64,000 bases of DNA from Gracilaria gracilis (taxonomy: Eukaryota; Rhodophyta; Florideophyceae; Gracilariales; Gracilariaceae). Shown one piece after another: positions 32,532 through 43,430 of the stretch (within the stretch, counting starts at the first letter, position 1; each line of letters begins with the position of its first letter). Location: positions 62,001 through 126,000 of the forward strand of contig JARGSG010000072.1 of assembly GCA_030374805.1 (NCBI GenBank). Reading direction: 5' to 3'. The position numbers were made by a program, and so were the translations under genes. The notes under the pieces are model-generated. The model did not search any database and was not told where the DNA came from. It was given only the letters and a program-made list of their open reading frames with translations.

Positions 32532-34243
32532 CTAATCGATTACTATAATAGGATTTGTAGGTGTGCCCCAGCTATACTCTACTCCGTAATCCGCGAACAA
32601 CTCCTCTCCCACTTCCAGTTTCCGAAGTACTCGCACCGCAAGCATTTGGTATTCTTGTAGTTGATGCGGGTTGCGTCCTGTATTTGGACTTCGAATGACC
32701 CGCACATTTGCAATCCTTCGTTTCGTCACCCCATCTCTAACTGCATCAATGTGCTTATCACCTTCCATATATTTGGGATAGTTAATCGTTCCACCCAATG
32801 AAAAAGGAGCGGGGACAATTTAAACAGGTATTAAACTTACACCTGGTCTTCTTTCTGAGAGGTTATGGAATATATCCACGCGGACATTAAACTCCATGGC
32901 ATAATTCCGAAAGCGTTCAGAAGTGGCTCCCAATAACCCTTCACCATACTTCTTGTGTACTTTTTTTCTCTTCGTTAGGTCATGGTACACCAGTGTACCA
33001 TAGAAATAACATATCTCTTCATTTTTCATGAATCGGCGTGTAGTGAACACCGCCACTCTGGCGCCAGGGTCACGAATCGTCGACTTCCCGATACGACATC
33101 TGCACAACGTCGCTTCCAGTGCCAACATGGCATTCCAATCCAGAAATTTCATCTTCCCTTGCAACGTTTTCGGCCCCTCATGCAGCGCTTTGCGCCTGCA
33201 GATCATGGTCATGCTCTCCTTCCGCCGTATCGATGCCAGGAAGTCCACAATATACGGTTGGAACTTCTGATACTGTGGGAAGCCGGATGGAGCCTTCCAT
33301 GATCTCGATGGGCGGACATTCCACTTCGGAAATAAGTTCAACACCCTAATCACAGCATTCCGAACTTCCTGCGTTACGTGGATATTCGTCCCATTTTCCC
33401 GCATGCACAATGCGGATTGAACAATTGCGGCGTGCCTAGCATGGGTAAAGCAGTCAGGGTCCGACTCACACCCGATGAACCTACGATGCAGTTGGAACTC
33501 CATGCATGTCATTGTTTTCGAAAACGTTCCCGCAAGTCGACCATAATTTCCCCAGCCTGGGAAAACGGACTGATTAGCTCCTTCAACAATGCCCGAGGTT
33601 TCTGTTCGGACCTCACCTTCTGTAAAACGTAGCCCCCACCTTCCTTCTTTCTCTTCCACTGCAGAGTCACCCCATTAGACATGGGGGGTACCTGGTCGAT
33701 GACACTGTGTTACCCCGGGTACCTCGACTGCACAAAGTTGAAGTTCTCATAGTTCACCATCACATGCTGTTGCGCGTAGCTGAGACCATTTCGAACTCCA
33801 TGTACAGCATACTCCATTGCAGGGAAAACGGAGCACAACCTACGTCCAGGGTTACGCATCGGGTTGCCTTGCGAGCGTACAAAGTGCATCGGGACCTGGT
33901 TTACAACAAAGGAACGCCTTGTTACTCCGTTTTCGTCCTTTGCTGCAATGGCAGAAAGCACATCTCTCCATTCCTGGACCTGCTCGAAAGCACTAAAGAT
34001 AACGAAATGGCCCTCAGGACGTAGCAGTTTCGATAGAAGCTTTGCAGCCTTCTTCATGTCCTGAGGGCTTAGTATATCGTACCAGCTGTTGCTTAAGTTC
34101 TTGATCCCTCGGATGCTGTACGGAGGGTCCATGAGAACCAGTTGAACTTTTCCTAACGGAGACACACCATCTCTCCGCAACGTCTCGTCCATCTGTACTA
34201 TATCGCCAAACCCGCAATTGTACAAGCGAAACTACTTCTCCAT
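32532..34243 (-). pseudogene. DNA methyltransferase-SET fusion of E1, degraded
   Basis: Homologue of the fusion at 43431-45146. The methyltransferase part shows LVLMDPPYSIRGIKN and PEGHFVIFSAFEQVQEW. The SET part shows RVAVFTTRRFMKNEEICYF and KLEVGEELFADYGVEY. Lesions: TAG at codon 4, TAA near 33710, a 4-base deletion near 33525 that destroys the FxG motif and shifts the frame, and TAA at 32820-32822. After the shift the methyltransferase end, the linker and the SET start run in one frame with no break (33505-32823), including the point where the E2 copy has a stop. Its start codon lies three bases after the ORF-D stop. Confidence 0.7.
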
Positions 34244-34246
34244 CTC

Positions 34247-35656
34247 CTACTCACAAATTCGGAAAGCCATTTTGTCATCCAACGACGCAATGGATGGTGG
34301 GGGTATTACGCCTACTCCGGACGCTTCGTCACTAGTACTTCCTTTCCCAATGTCGGCAACTATGTTCGTATCACCATCTCCTTCTTCGCCTTCTCCCTGC
34401 TTCGGCTCCGTTGGTTTCCCAATTTCCTCCACCTCCTCCACATCATCCTCAATTTGTATGGCAGGTTCTGGTTTGGATATCGGCGTTACCGCCATACCAG
34501 GGACGTTCACTGATTCTTTCAGTTTCAACGAGCTTATGGCCTCCATGACGGAGGACACAAGCCAGTTCGAGAAAATATCGAATCTCTGAGCAAACGCCCG
34601 TGATGGGTCTCTGGTAAACGTCTTCACAACTGTCCATCGTCCCGGTTCGGGAATTGAGTAGAACTGCTCATTCACGATAACCTTGTTAAGGTCCGAAACG
34701 AACTCCTTCGAAAGCATTCGGAGGGCAGCATCGATGTCTTGCGGTAAATTCTTTGCCCACGGGGTGACCTCTGTTTCAGTAACAGTTTCACTTTTGCTCG
34801 GTAGCAAGCGATGGTCGTTATCCCGGTGAAAGAAACCCTCTGCCCGTGTCTCAATCGCTTGAAACTGCATGTCTAAATACATGACTCGGATGAATGGAAG
34901 AACCATGAACTCCACGGTAGGGAATCCCAGGAATTGACAGAAACAATCGCATGCCTTTGTGATGAGCTGCACACCAAAGCCAACACGCTGAGCTTGGAGT
35001 TTGTTCGATATTTGAACATTCACAAAAGGTGTGGGATATCCCTTGTCTCCTCTTTTCCTCTTCTGGCCTACAACTCTTTTATCTATGGAAACTTTCTGAA
35101 TGAGCGAGAGAAAGAGAATCCTTTGGAAATGTATAGCAACGGTTGTGGAGAACGGGGGGACCACCGGTCCCACTCGCTTAGGAGGTATAGTCATGGACTT
35201 GAAAAACTCGGTCAAAGTCACATTCTTCGGTATTCCTTTAAAGTTCACCTCGGTATAAGCATTCCAGAAGTCCCTTACACGCCAGTCTCCATCACCGTCT
35301 AAGATGTCCAATAACCTTGTTGAGAGGTATAGCTGACGATAAGACCCCTTCAGCGATACGACCCGTAGTTCACTGTCAGTAAACGTCGGGTGTCCTGGAT
35401 CTACAAGAATATAGAAGTAATTATTTGCCAGGGGTAAGACGTTGCGATTCTTGATAACGTAATCTACAAACTCGTGGTGTCCCACATTCCTTGGCCGGTC
35501 TTCATTTCGCATTGTCGATGCGTAATGATCGCGGATGTCGAGGCATATTGTGACAAGCTCATCTCCGGAGCCATACAGTTTTCCAACCTTCATATCGCAG
35601 CTTGAGGGTGCCGGTGACGTAGACCTCGATGCACTATGTCGAGCGATTTTATGCAT
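34247..35656 (-). CDS. ORF-D of E1, unknown protein upstream of the MTase-SET gene
   Basis: An intact frame of about 469 codons from ATG 35656 (MHKIARHSASR); the frame is open further upstream into GC-rich repeats but that part is not conserved as protein. The middle is well folded in appearance (VGHHEFVDYVIKNRNVLPLA, LPLANNYFYILVDPGHPTF, LDILDGDGDW), with a basic KRKRGDKG loop and an acidic C-terminal region (EDDVEEVEEIGKPTE). I recognise no family. The TAG stop is followed by GAG and then the ATG of the methyltransferase-SET gene in the same frame, in both copies, so the two products may be coupled by reinitiation, readthrough or splicing. It may act with the methyltransferase; position is the only evidence. 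Confidence 0.6.
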   Translation of the reverse strand: MHKIARHSASRSTSPAPSSCDMKVGKLYGSGDELVTICLDIRDHYASTMRNEDRPRNVGHHEFVDYVIKNRNVLPLANNYFYILVDPGHPTFTDSELRVVSLKGSYRQLYLSTRLLDILDGDGDWRVRDFWNAYTEVNFKGIPKNVTLTEFFKSMTIPPKRVGPVVPPFSTTVAIHFQRILFLSLIQKVSIDKRVVGQKRKRGDKGYPTPFVNVQISNKLQAQRVGFGVQLITKACDCFCQFLGFPTVEFMVLPFIRVMYLDMQFQAIETRAEGFFHRDNDHRLLPSKSETVTETEVTPWAKNLPQDIDAALRMLSKEFVSDLNKVIVNEQFYSIPEPGRWTVVKTFTRDPSRAFAQRFDIFSNWLVSSVMEAISSLKLKESVNVPGMAVTPISKPEPAIQIEDDVEEVEEIGKPTEPKQGEGEEGDGDTNIVADIGKGSTSDEASGVGVIPPPSIASLDDKMAFRICE

Positions 35657-36006
35657 GCACGGGAAGGGGGTGTGTTGATGGGTTATGATTCGAATTTCCG
35701 GAGCAGACGGGAGATGGCAGCGGACGGGAGAGAGTAGCGGAGGGGAGAAGGCAGCGGACGGAAGACTGCAGCGAACGGGAGATAACTGCCGACGAGAAAT
35801 GGGAGTGCACGGGAGACGGAGCGGGGGGAGAGGATAGCAAGTATACAGCACGGAACGAGTTCTTTCAACACGACGGGGAGATGTGCCCGATGCCTTAGAT
35901 GCACGTGAAACCGTAAAGAGTTGTCAGGAACAGTATGGATACTCGAGGGATACGGAACTTCGTGAATGCAAAGGTATACGCGAAGTTATAAGGAACGCCT
36001 GGTAAG

Positions 36007-36076
36007 ACAGCGGACCGAGGTGGCGTGGCGCTTCATCAGTGCACTGATGAAGCGCCACGACACCCCGGTCCGCTGT
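36007..36076. repeat. 70-bp hairpin, unit 1 of E1
   Basis: Near-perfect palindrome ACAGCGGACCGAGG...CCCGGTCCGCTGT around TCAGTGCACTGA. It is the counterpart of 25323-25392. Confidence 0.9.
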
Positions 36077-36122
36077 CCCAAAAAAATATGTTATTTTCCA
36101 TGTTTTTCAACCACAGCCTGAA

Positions 36123-36192
36123 ACAGCGGACCGGGGTGTCGTGGCGCTTCATCGGTGCACCAATAAAGCTCCAACACACCCGGGTCCGCTGT
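36123..36192. repeat. 70-bp hairpin, unit 2 of E1
   Basis: Same palindrome with several mismatches in its right arm (CCAATAAAGCTCCAACACACC), so it is the least perfect unit. Confidence 0.85.
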
Positions 36193-36340
36193 CCCAATGC
36201 GCCGTGAGTGATGAAGATGGAGCGGTGACACACGTGGCACCGCCAATGCGCCGTGAGCGGTGAAATTGGCCCGCGGTCAACGCGCCGTGTGTGATGAAAC
36301 TGGGGTGTTGGCATACGTGGCACCGCCAACGCGCCGTTGA

Positions 36341-36408
36341 AAGCGGACCGGAGTGTCGTGGCGCTTCATCGGTGCACCGATGAAGCGCCACGACACCCCG
36401 GTCCGCTC
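36341..36408. repeat. 70-bp hairpin, unit 3 of E1
   Basis: Same palindrome (AAGCGGACCGGAGTG...CCCCGGTCCGCT) around TCGGTGCACCGA. It corresponds to 24986-25055. Confidence 0.9.
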
Positions 36409-36709
36409 TCCCAGCGTGAAATTAGTCCGCAATAAATTTTATTTATTTCTTTATTGCCCAAACATTGTTGTACAAGTGTACTATAGATGTTAGGAGCTTG
36501 ATGTAGATTTGTAAACTCCCCCGCGAGTATGCTATAAAACTTTATATAGGCACAGTTTATAGTTTAAATTAATATTGAGCGGACGCGCATCCGTGATGAA
36601 GTAGACGGAAAGGAACGGGAGTGAGAGTTACAACTAGCTAACCGATCTCGCGAGCGTTCTCGACGGTCGTGAACAATCTTTTTGATTCTATCAGCCGCCT
36701 GTAATCGCA

Positions 36710-39140
36710 ATGCCTCCTCGCAAGCATAAAAGGGGACGGGATTCAAGGCGACCGAACCCAAGTACAGCGGTGTCAGAAATGCCGCCCCTAACACGAGGGA
36801 GAGGGAGGGCGAAAGGCAGTACGCTGCGTATGCCACCAGCCTGAGCAATGACGAAGAAGCTTTCGCCCGCTGCTGCGCCGGTAGTGAAAGGCGGCAATGC
36901 GGTGCATTTGTTTGTGACGGTTGGAAAAGAAAAGAGCAAGGTGAAAGTGGGAACCGCGGAGATGAGAGGTGTAGGGTCCGCCAGTGGTCCCGGGAGGGCT
37001 CTTTGCCGTTCCTTTTATGGGCATCTTCTAAGCGCGACTGTCCTAGAAGGTGAAGACTTGGTTGTGATGTGGAGAACGAAGATTATAATTCATGGAAGCG
37101 CGAAGTACCCTTACCGTTTTCAACGTCCTGAAGACCCACCAAGTACACTGAGCGAGTTGTTCTCAGCTGGGTTGTATGCGTGGGATACGTTGATGATGGC
37201 CCCAATCGAGATGCCGCAAACTCCTACGCCAGATTCCGGGGCTGGGAAGTCTTCCACATATCGGCCTGAGAAAGTTGTTGCTCTGGAGGTCGAGATTGGA
37301 AGCTTCCATGCAGGGAGAAGACCCTGAAGCAGAGCCATCAGGATTGAGGCGGAGCACACGGAAAAAGAATGCTCCGGGCCGGCTGAAAGAGTATTGGGGT
37401 AGCAAGGCTGGGAGCAAGAAGAATAAGAAGAGGATGTTAATTGATCTTACTGACGATGAGGATGAGGTAGAAATCCAACCTGCTCCGAAGAGGATGAAGA
37501 AGGGCAGCGTGAAGACCCCTTCTGGAGATATACCAATGGGGGTTGTTACTTTATTCAGGAATATGACGAAACCGGCATTGAAGAAGTTCTTCAAAGAACA
37601 GAAAATCAATTTGGTATCGTCGAGCAAAGATGAAAGTGGTGGCAGTGAGGACGATATTAGGTTCGTTCAGGACGAGGACGAAGAGGTGGAGGAAGAAACG
37701 ATGCGTGGATTTGAAGATAATATTCCGGAGAAACCGCCGAAAGGGATGAATAAGGCAGGTGAATGGGCTGGTGGATCGGATATGTCATGGACGAGTCTGG
37801 TGAGTGCGCTACCGTGTGAGTGGCCGGGAGGGAAGAATGCAGTGAAACATCAGCACCCGTGGATGGAGATGATTCATTTGCGAAAGGAGCACAGGGCGGG
37901 GTGTTTGGGGGTGGCGGATTTGAGAGCGGTTCATCACGTGGTGTACTGGCATGCCGCCCAGAATGTGGACAAGGAGCTGGGGAGTACGTAAAAACCAGTT
38001 CTTGGGGTGAAGCTTCCGTTGAAGGGAAAGCCGAGAGGGGAGGAAGAAGCTCTTTGGATTGCGGCGATGGAGAGGGATGACCTCGCTCGAGAGTACTTTG
38101 CAACCAAGAGAATGGAGTTGATGGAAAGGGGTTTCTGTGTTTTGGAAAACTTCGGAACTGACAAAGGAATGCCAGAGGAGGCGAAGAAGAGGGGCGTGGT
38201 GGTGGATGAAGATGCGACGGAAGGGTTGCTGGAGTTTTTTGGGGGGGACCTTAAGGATCAGCCAGACTTGAAGTTTGAGGAGAACCAAACGAAATGGAAT
38301 CCCATCATCAACGCGGGGGAAGGAAAGGATGCTAGGGACAGGATGCAGGGAATTGGAGGATACATTTCGACCAAGAACGGGATTGTTGATTGCATGGAAT
38401 CTGATGAGAAGAATACGGTGATGGTGAGAAAGCGGGCGTTGTTAGATGCGAGGTTTGGGCAAATTGCATCGGCTTTTCGCCCTTGTAACAACAGCAGGGC
38501 GAAAAAAATAATGTATGCGCCGGAGACCAGAGGGTGTGTGTTGTGTACGGGGTAGGGATGCCCAAGGCAGGTGTTGCCTACTGATTTTCCAAGGGTTGAA
38601 GAATGTGGAAAAGGATAAGGGAGATATTCCAGGGTTCTTCGTGATGGCCTCCGAGGGGAGCTCGTTTATGATAGGGATTTGTGAGAGGTCACATAATATG
38701 TATGTGACGGATGATAAGAGTTTGAGGAGGTTATCACGTACAATGGTTGTGAAGAAGTTCAGGTTTCCGCCTTATTCAGTGTTTATTGGGAGAGAGGATG
38801 TGTTTTATGCGGGAGCTGGGTACATGGATGCGTTTGTGAAAGAGAATTGCCTATGTATCACATGTACGTTGTACCAGAAGGATACAAGCTCCCTGACGCG
38901 GTGGACAGGGAGCCAGCGTTTCGGCCAAAGTTCGTAGATGAGTACTTTGAGGTAGGAGAAGACCCAAACGACCAGCTGAAAGATGATGAAAGTTTGGAGG
39001 AAGAGAGTGAAATGGAAGATATAGAAGATGGAGAGGACGAATACGAAGAGGAAGATGAAGAGATGTCAGGTGGCCATGCTGAGAATACAGATGAGGATTA
39101 CGAGGAAAAACAGATGATAATGGATGACGACGATGAGTAG
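36710..39140 (+). pseudogene. ORF-E of E1, unknown protein with weak cupin/2OG-oxygenase-like motif and acidic tail
   Basis: From ATG 36710 (MPPRKHKRGRDSRRP) the coding signal runs to TAG 39140 with lesions: TGA 36842-36844, a frame change near 37270-37327, TAA 37989-37991, and frame changes near 38550 and 38850. The N-terminus is basic. The middle includes an RRSTRKKNAPGR patch and an acidic LTDDEDEVEI. The C-terminal third has FPPYSVFIGREDVFYAGAGY followed by MYHMYVVPEGYKL. This recalls the PPxSVFIGxGDLxHAGAGY...RYHxYLIP pattern of double-stranded beta-helix (cupin/2OG-Fe oxygenase-like) proteins in algae and oomycetes, but the usual metal-binding His reads Tyr. It ends in an Asp/Glu tail. 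The family assignment is tentative. Confidence 0.4.
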
Positions 39141-39303
39141 GTGTAATGTAGCACTTATACTGTTGTGTTTGTTTATTATGCAGACTTGACATAAAAAGTG
39201 AACAGGTGATTTCTTTAAGCGGCAACTTAAAAAGAATTGGAGAACAAAAACGGGTTGTGTGTGTAGTTGCAACGAGTACGATGTTTACGATTTGTTCTAA
39301 TTA

Positions 39304-40134
39304 CTAGAGAATGTCATTTCTAAGAACATTGACATAGTTGGTATGGAAAAGGGCAGGGTCCTGCCTTCCGGCTAGTTTTTCATCTGCGGAGGTGAGATAG
39401 AAGTAAGAATTTCTGGATTCATACTCCGAGAAAGAGGTTGGGAACGTAGTAAGGGTGCTGCCGTATTCAAGAAGGGATTCCACTGTAGAAGGGATATTGA
39501 AGGAGAGACCTGTGTTGAAGGTGAGTATCTCTAGAAGCTCCTTCATTATAGCTGAGACAATTGTTTTGTACTTGGTAGCCACTTCATGCATGGTAACGAA
39601 TCCAAATGAAGAACCGACGAGATTGAAGGAAGAGATCCAAACGAGCTTTTGGTAGTAGGACTTGGAAAAGGCGTTTTCGTCGACGATACTGCAAGTAAGA
39701 CCTGCGGTCTAGAGGCATTGAGATATTGCCAGAGCCCACTTTCCGGTGGCTGTGGTTAGACCATTGGGAGAGAGAGGCGTGATACAATCCTATGGGGAGG
39801 CACCGACAGTGGGAACGGCGATGTAAAGAGCGGCTCGTGTGCAGTGCTCAATTCCGTGTGGGGAAAAAATGGGAAGAATGTGACCATTCTGGATGAAGAC
39901 CAAGTTTTCTGCTCGTGATGCTGGGCAAGATAGAATTAATTTTTTGAGAAGGTCGTTCCTGCCACAGAAGAAGATTGAACCTTGGGGAAAGCAATCTGCG
40001 GAAATGAAGTCTTCGATGGAGAGAAAGGTGTCTTGAGGGGACCCATTGTTGTAAAGCATGGTGACAATACGACCTCTACCTACGGCAACAGCTAGGATGA
40101 TTGTAGAAGGGAGGGAAGATGAATGGGAGCTCAT
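39304..40134 (-). pseudogene. Ketopantoate-reductase-like protein (ApbA/PanE fold), two nonsense codons
   Basis: A single minus-strand frame of 277 codons from ATG 40134, broken by TAG at 39790-39792 and 39709-39711. The N-terminus has AVAVGRGRIVTML, a Rossmann nucleotide-binding loop. ENLVFIQNG is the conserved LxQNG block. PLSPNGLTTATGKWA and KLVWISSFNLVGSSFG match the C-terminal helical domain of the plant and algal proteins related to 2-dehydropantoate 2-reductase. Known PanE reduces ketopantoate with NADPH in pantothenate synthesis; the plant-like homologues are less defined. Length fits the family. It is the only metabolic gene inside the transposon and is probably captured host sequence. 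No second copy is visible, because E2 lost this part. Confidence 0.75.
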
Positions 40135-40660
40135 TGCGACGAGTTTGTTTGATTGGAGGTATGGGCTGTTGGAAGCTGTCGGGGGCTGGTAGCTGTGAAA
40201 GGAAAGCGGCTTACATTCTAAGGAGTGAGGAAAGATTTAATTACACAACTGGGCTGTTGTTTTGGTCATGGAAAAAAGTGTTCCACGGGATAGGGGAATT
40301 GTATGATTCAGTTATAGAAAGAAATAAGCAGGAGTGCTGTAGAAGAGGTAGGGTGGAAGAGTGTGTTTATGAGAAGGTATGCAGTGAAGTAAAGCATAGA
40401 AAGTAAGAGTTTATGGTACCGTTGGTACTTGAGAGGTGGTGCATGGGGGGCTTCAATTGGGTATGATATGGAACGAAGTGCGGAAAATGTGGAGATTTCT
40501 AGGGAAAAAATGGAAATTGTGCGGAATGACGGGAAATTGGAGTAGAGATGAATGGGTTACAAATGGTTATGCAGCGCAAGTGGGTGTGGGGCCGACAGTG
40601 CTGCAACTGTTGCGTTCATCTCGCCTGTTGTTATCTCTCTTATCGTGAACCGCCGTTTAT
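40119..40660 (+). other. Gap between the ketopantoate-reductase-like gene and ORF-G
   Basis: A 95-codon plus-strand ORF (40119-40406) with a Cys/Arg-rich end overlaps the start of the divergent gene. It has no recognisable motif and may be chance. The rest probably contains the divergent promoters. Confidence 0.25.
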
Positions 40661-40667
40661 TTCTGCG

Positions 40668-41620
40668 ATGTCGAATGGGTACGTCGAAGACGAGGAGCTA
40701 GTGGCTCTGCGTCACCGGACGGAGGTACCAGAGACGCCACCGGGAAGGAAGGAGGAGGGTGGGGACAAGGTTTGCATAGAGGAGAAGGAGAGAAATGGGG
40801 ATGGAGAGGGGGTGGGGGTGATGGAGGTGGAGGGGATGGAGGACCGGAGAGGAGGTTTGCGGCGGAGATGAAGGAGCGGTTGAGTAAGCTTGGAGGAGAT
40901 CTGAAGGAGCATTTGGACGACTGGCTTTCTGAGATGGTGGGTGAGATGGGAGAGGTGGTGCTGAGTGTGTCGGAGATTGGGGTGCCAATGGATTTGATTT
41001 CGACGATTCGGAAAAGGATGAAGTTGGCTCGAGTGGGGACTGGAAGGCATATGAGTGAGATGTTAGAGTGCGTTGGGAGGGAAATGGTGAAGCTGAGAAG
41101 GTAGAATATGGGGCTGAGGGGTCGTGTGGAGGTGTTGGAGGCGCAAGTAGGACAGGTGGAGAAGGCCTGCCAATTGTTGTTGGAGGTGAAGGAGCTGGTG
41201 AGGGAAGGAGGCATTGGGAGGGAGGAGAGTGGAGAGAAAGGACCACCGGTGACGCCAGGCTCTCGTGGTGGACATGGGTGTGTGAGGGGGAGGATCGGAG
41301 AAGGGAATGAAGGGGAGGTGGGGGGAAGTCGGCTGATGAAGAGGCAAAAGGGTGGGGTGATGGTGGACGAGGATGGGGAGGTGTGTGTGCCGCGACAGCC
41401 GCCGGGTGGAGCGCCACTACTTGGGTTTGGTAGTGCGGCGGCGGCTCTGCGAACGGCGGAACGCATACTCGGTGAGCAGGAGGAGAAGAGGCTGGGAGGG
41501 GTTGGGAGCCGGTTTGGGGCTAGAAGGTTGTACGAGAATGGGAAGAGTGTTTTGTTGGAGTTCTTCAACTTGAGATCTAGGGAAATTGAGACTCAAGATC
41601 CGAATGCAGGGTTGGAATGA
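40668..41620 (+). pseudogene. ORF-G of E1, Gly/Glu/Arg-rich coiled-coil protein
   Basis: ATG 40668 opens an acidic, Pro-poor N-terminus (MSNGYVEDEELVALRHR). The coding signal moves to a second frame around 40780-40860 and continues (EMKERLSKLGGDLKEHL, VLEAQVGQVEKACQLLLEV) to TGA 41620, with an in-frame TAG at 41102-41104. The middle is a coiled coil; the end (SAAAALRTAERILGEQEEKR) is helical. No family is recognised. In general build (disordered charged start, coiled coil, short basic end) it resembles ORF-B1, which may mean a shared structural role. Confidence 0.45.
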
Positions 41621-41699
41621 GGGAGCGCTAGCGGTTGATTCGTAGGTTTTTAGAGTGCTTTTGACGAGTGTGGGGAATGTAAAGTTACGAGCGGTGGCA

Positions 41700-41888
41700 G
41701 AGGAACTGCAAACTAGCCTTCCACTCTAGTAGGTGAAGTTTGAACTCCACTGAACGGAAACTTAATTTCCAAAAAAAAAATTTTGCCTTGCAAACTAGTG
41801 CCAACTGCAAAAATGCTAGTTTTCTCGGACTTTTACTTTCACAACTAGCGATCTAGCATACGAAACTAGCATTCCGAGAACACCGACG
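41700..41888 (-). repeat. Right terminal inverted repeat and subterminal motifs of E1
   Basis: Ends CATTCCGAGAACACCGACG, the inverse of the left end. AAACTAGC-type motifs occur at about 41712, 41790, 41815, 41843 and 41863. Beyond the first 27 bases it is unlike the left end, so the terminal repeat is short. Confidence 0.85.
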
Positions 41889-42017
41889 CCATCTCCCGTG
41901 CACTTCCATATCTCGTCGGCAGTTATCTTCCGCCCGCTGCAGTCTCCCGTCCGCTGCGATCTCCCGTCCGCTACGGAAATTCGAATCATAACCCATAAAC
42001 ACACCCCTATCCTGTGC

Positions 42018-43420
42018 ATGCATAAAATGGCTCCACAAAGTGCATCGAGGTTAACGTCACTGGCACCCTCAAGCTGCGATATGGAGGTTGGAAACCTGTA
42101 TGGCTCCGGAGATGAGCTTGTCACAGTATGCCTCGACATCCGCGATCATTACGCGTTGACAATGCGAAATGAAGACCGGCCAAGGAATGTGGGACACCGC
42201 GAGTTTGTAGATTACATTATCAAGAATCGCAACGTCTTACCCCTGGCAAATAATTACTTCTATATTCTTGTAGATCCAGGACACCCGACGTTTACTGACA
42301 GTGAACTACGGGTCGTATCGCTGAAGGGGTCTTATCGTCAGCTATACCTCTCAACAAGGTTATTGGACATCTTAGACGGTGATGGAGACTGGCGTGTAAG
42401 GGGCTTCTGGAATGCTTATACCGAGGTGAGCTTTAAAGGAATACCGAAGAATGTGACTTTGACCGAGTTTTTCAAGTCCATGACTATACCTCCTAAGCGA
42501 GTGGGACCGGTGGTCCCCCCGTTCGCCACAACCGCTGCTATACATTTCCAAAGGATTCTCTTTCTCTCGCTCATTCAGAAAGTTTCCATAGATAAAAGAG
42601 TTGTAGGCCAGAAGAGGAAAAGAGGAGACAAGGGATATCCCACACCTTTTGTGAATGTTCAAATATCGAACAAACTCCAAGCTCAGCGTGTTGGCTTTGG
42701 TGTGCAGCTCATCACAAATGCATGCGATTGTTTCTGTCAATTCCTGGGATTCCCTACCGTGGAGTTCATGGTTCTTCCATCCATCCAAGTCATGTACTTA
42801 GACATGCAGTTTCAAGCGATTGAGACACGGGCAGAGAGTTTCTTTCACCAGGATAACGACCATCGTTTGCTACCGAGCAAAAGTGAAACTGTTACTGAAA
42901 CAGAATTCATCCCGTGGGCAAGGAATTTACCGCAAGAAATCGATGCTGCCCTCCGAATGCTTTCGAAGGAGTTCGTTTCGGACCTTAACAAGGTTATTGT
43001 GAATGAGCAGTTCTACTCAATTTCCGAACCGGGACGATGGACAGTTGTGAAGACGTTTACCAGAGACCCATCACGGGCGTTTGCTCAGAGATTCGATAGT
43101 TTCTCGAACTGGCTTGTGTCCTCCGTCATGGAGGCCATAAGCCCGTTGAAACTGAAAGAATCAGTGAACGTCCCTGCTATGGCGGTAACGCCGATATCCA
43201 AACCAGAACCTGCCATACATATTGAGGATGATGTGGAGGAGGTGGAGGAAATTGGGAAAACAACGTAGCCGAAGCAGGGAGAAGGCGAAGAAGGAGATGG
43301 TGATACGAACATAGTTGCTCACATTGGAAAACGAAGTACTAGTGACGAAGCGTCCGGAGTAGGCGTAATACCCCCACCATCCATTGCGTCGTTGGATGAC
43401 AAAATGGCTTTCCGAATTTG
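42018..43420 (+). pseudogene. ORF-D of E2
   Basis: Starts at ATG 42018 (MHKMAPQSASR) and matches ORF-D of E1 throughout. A TAG at 43266-43268 (GAG in E1) interrupts it near the acidic tail; afterwards the same frame continues through GVIPPPSIASLDDK to the shared TAG just before the methyltransferase ATG at 43431. Confidence 0.65.
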
Positions 43421-43430
43421 TGAGTAGGAG

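Larger units (their letters stand above)
35817..36893. repeat. Segment X, inverted relative to 24505-25576
   Basis: This 1.07-kb segment belongs to E1 between ORF-D and ORF-E and has an inverted copy at the left edge of the nest. It holds three hairpins and the likely shared promoter region of the divergent ORF-D and ORF-E. Confidence 0.85.
25577..41888 (+). mobile_element. 16.3-kb Plavaka/KDZ-like DNA transposon E1 (complete, inner copy)
   Basis: The left end reads CGTCGGTGTTATCGGAATG and the right end is the inverse with one change (CATTCCGAGAACACCGACG). A CC dinucleotide flanks both ends (25575-25576 and 41889-41890). The target is an inverted copy of the same element: joining 25576 to 41891 recreates a sequence that E1 carries uninterrupted near 35816. 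Gene order: transposase (+), ORF-B2 and ORF-B1 (-), MTase-SET (-), ORF-D (-), hairpin cluster, ORF-E (+), ketopantoate-reductase-like gene (-), ORF-G (+). The ends do not start with CACTA. Known relatives with similar transposases are Plavaka and Kyakuja-Dileera-Zisupton elements; cargo genes of DNA-modification type have been described for the latter in fungi. Confidence 0.88.

Noticed and set aside
25577-41888. Maverick/Polinton or virus-like giant element
   Set aside because: No protein-primed polymerase B, retroviral-type integrase, packaging ATPase or capsid gene was seen; the transposase is of Plavaka/KDZ type.
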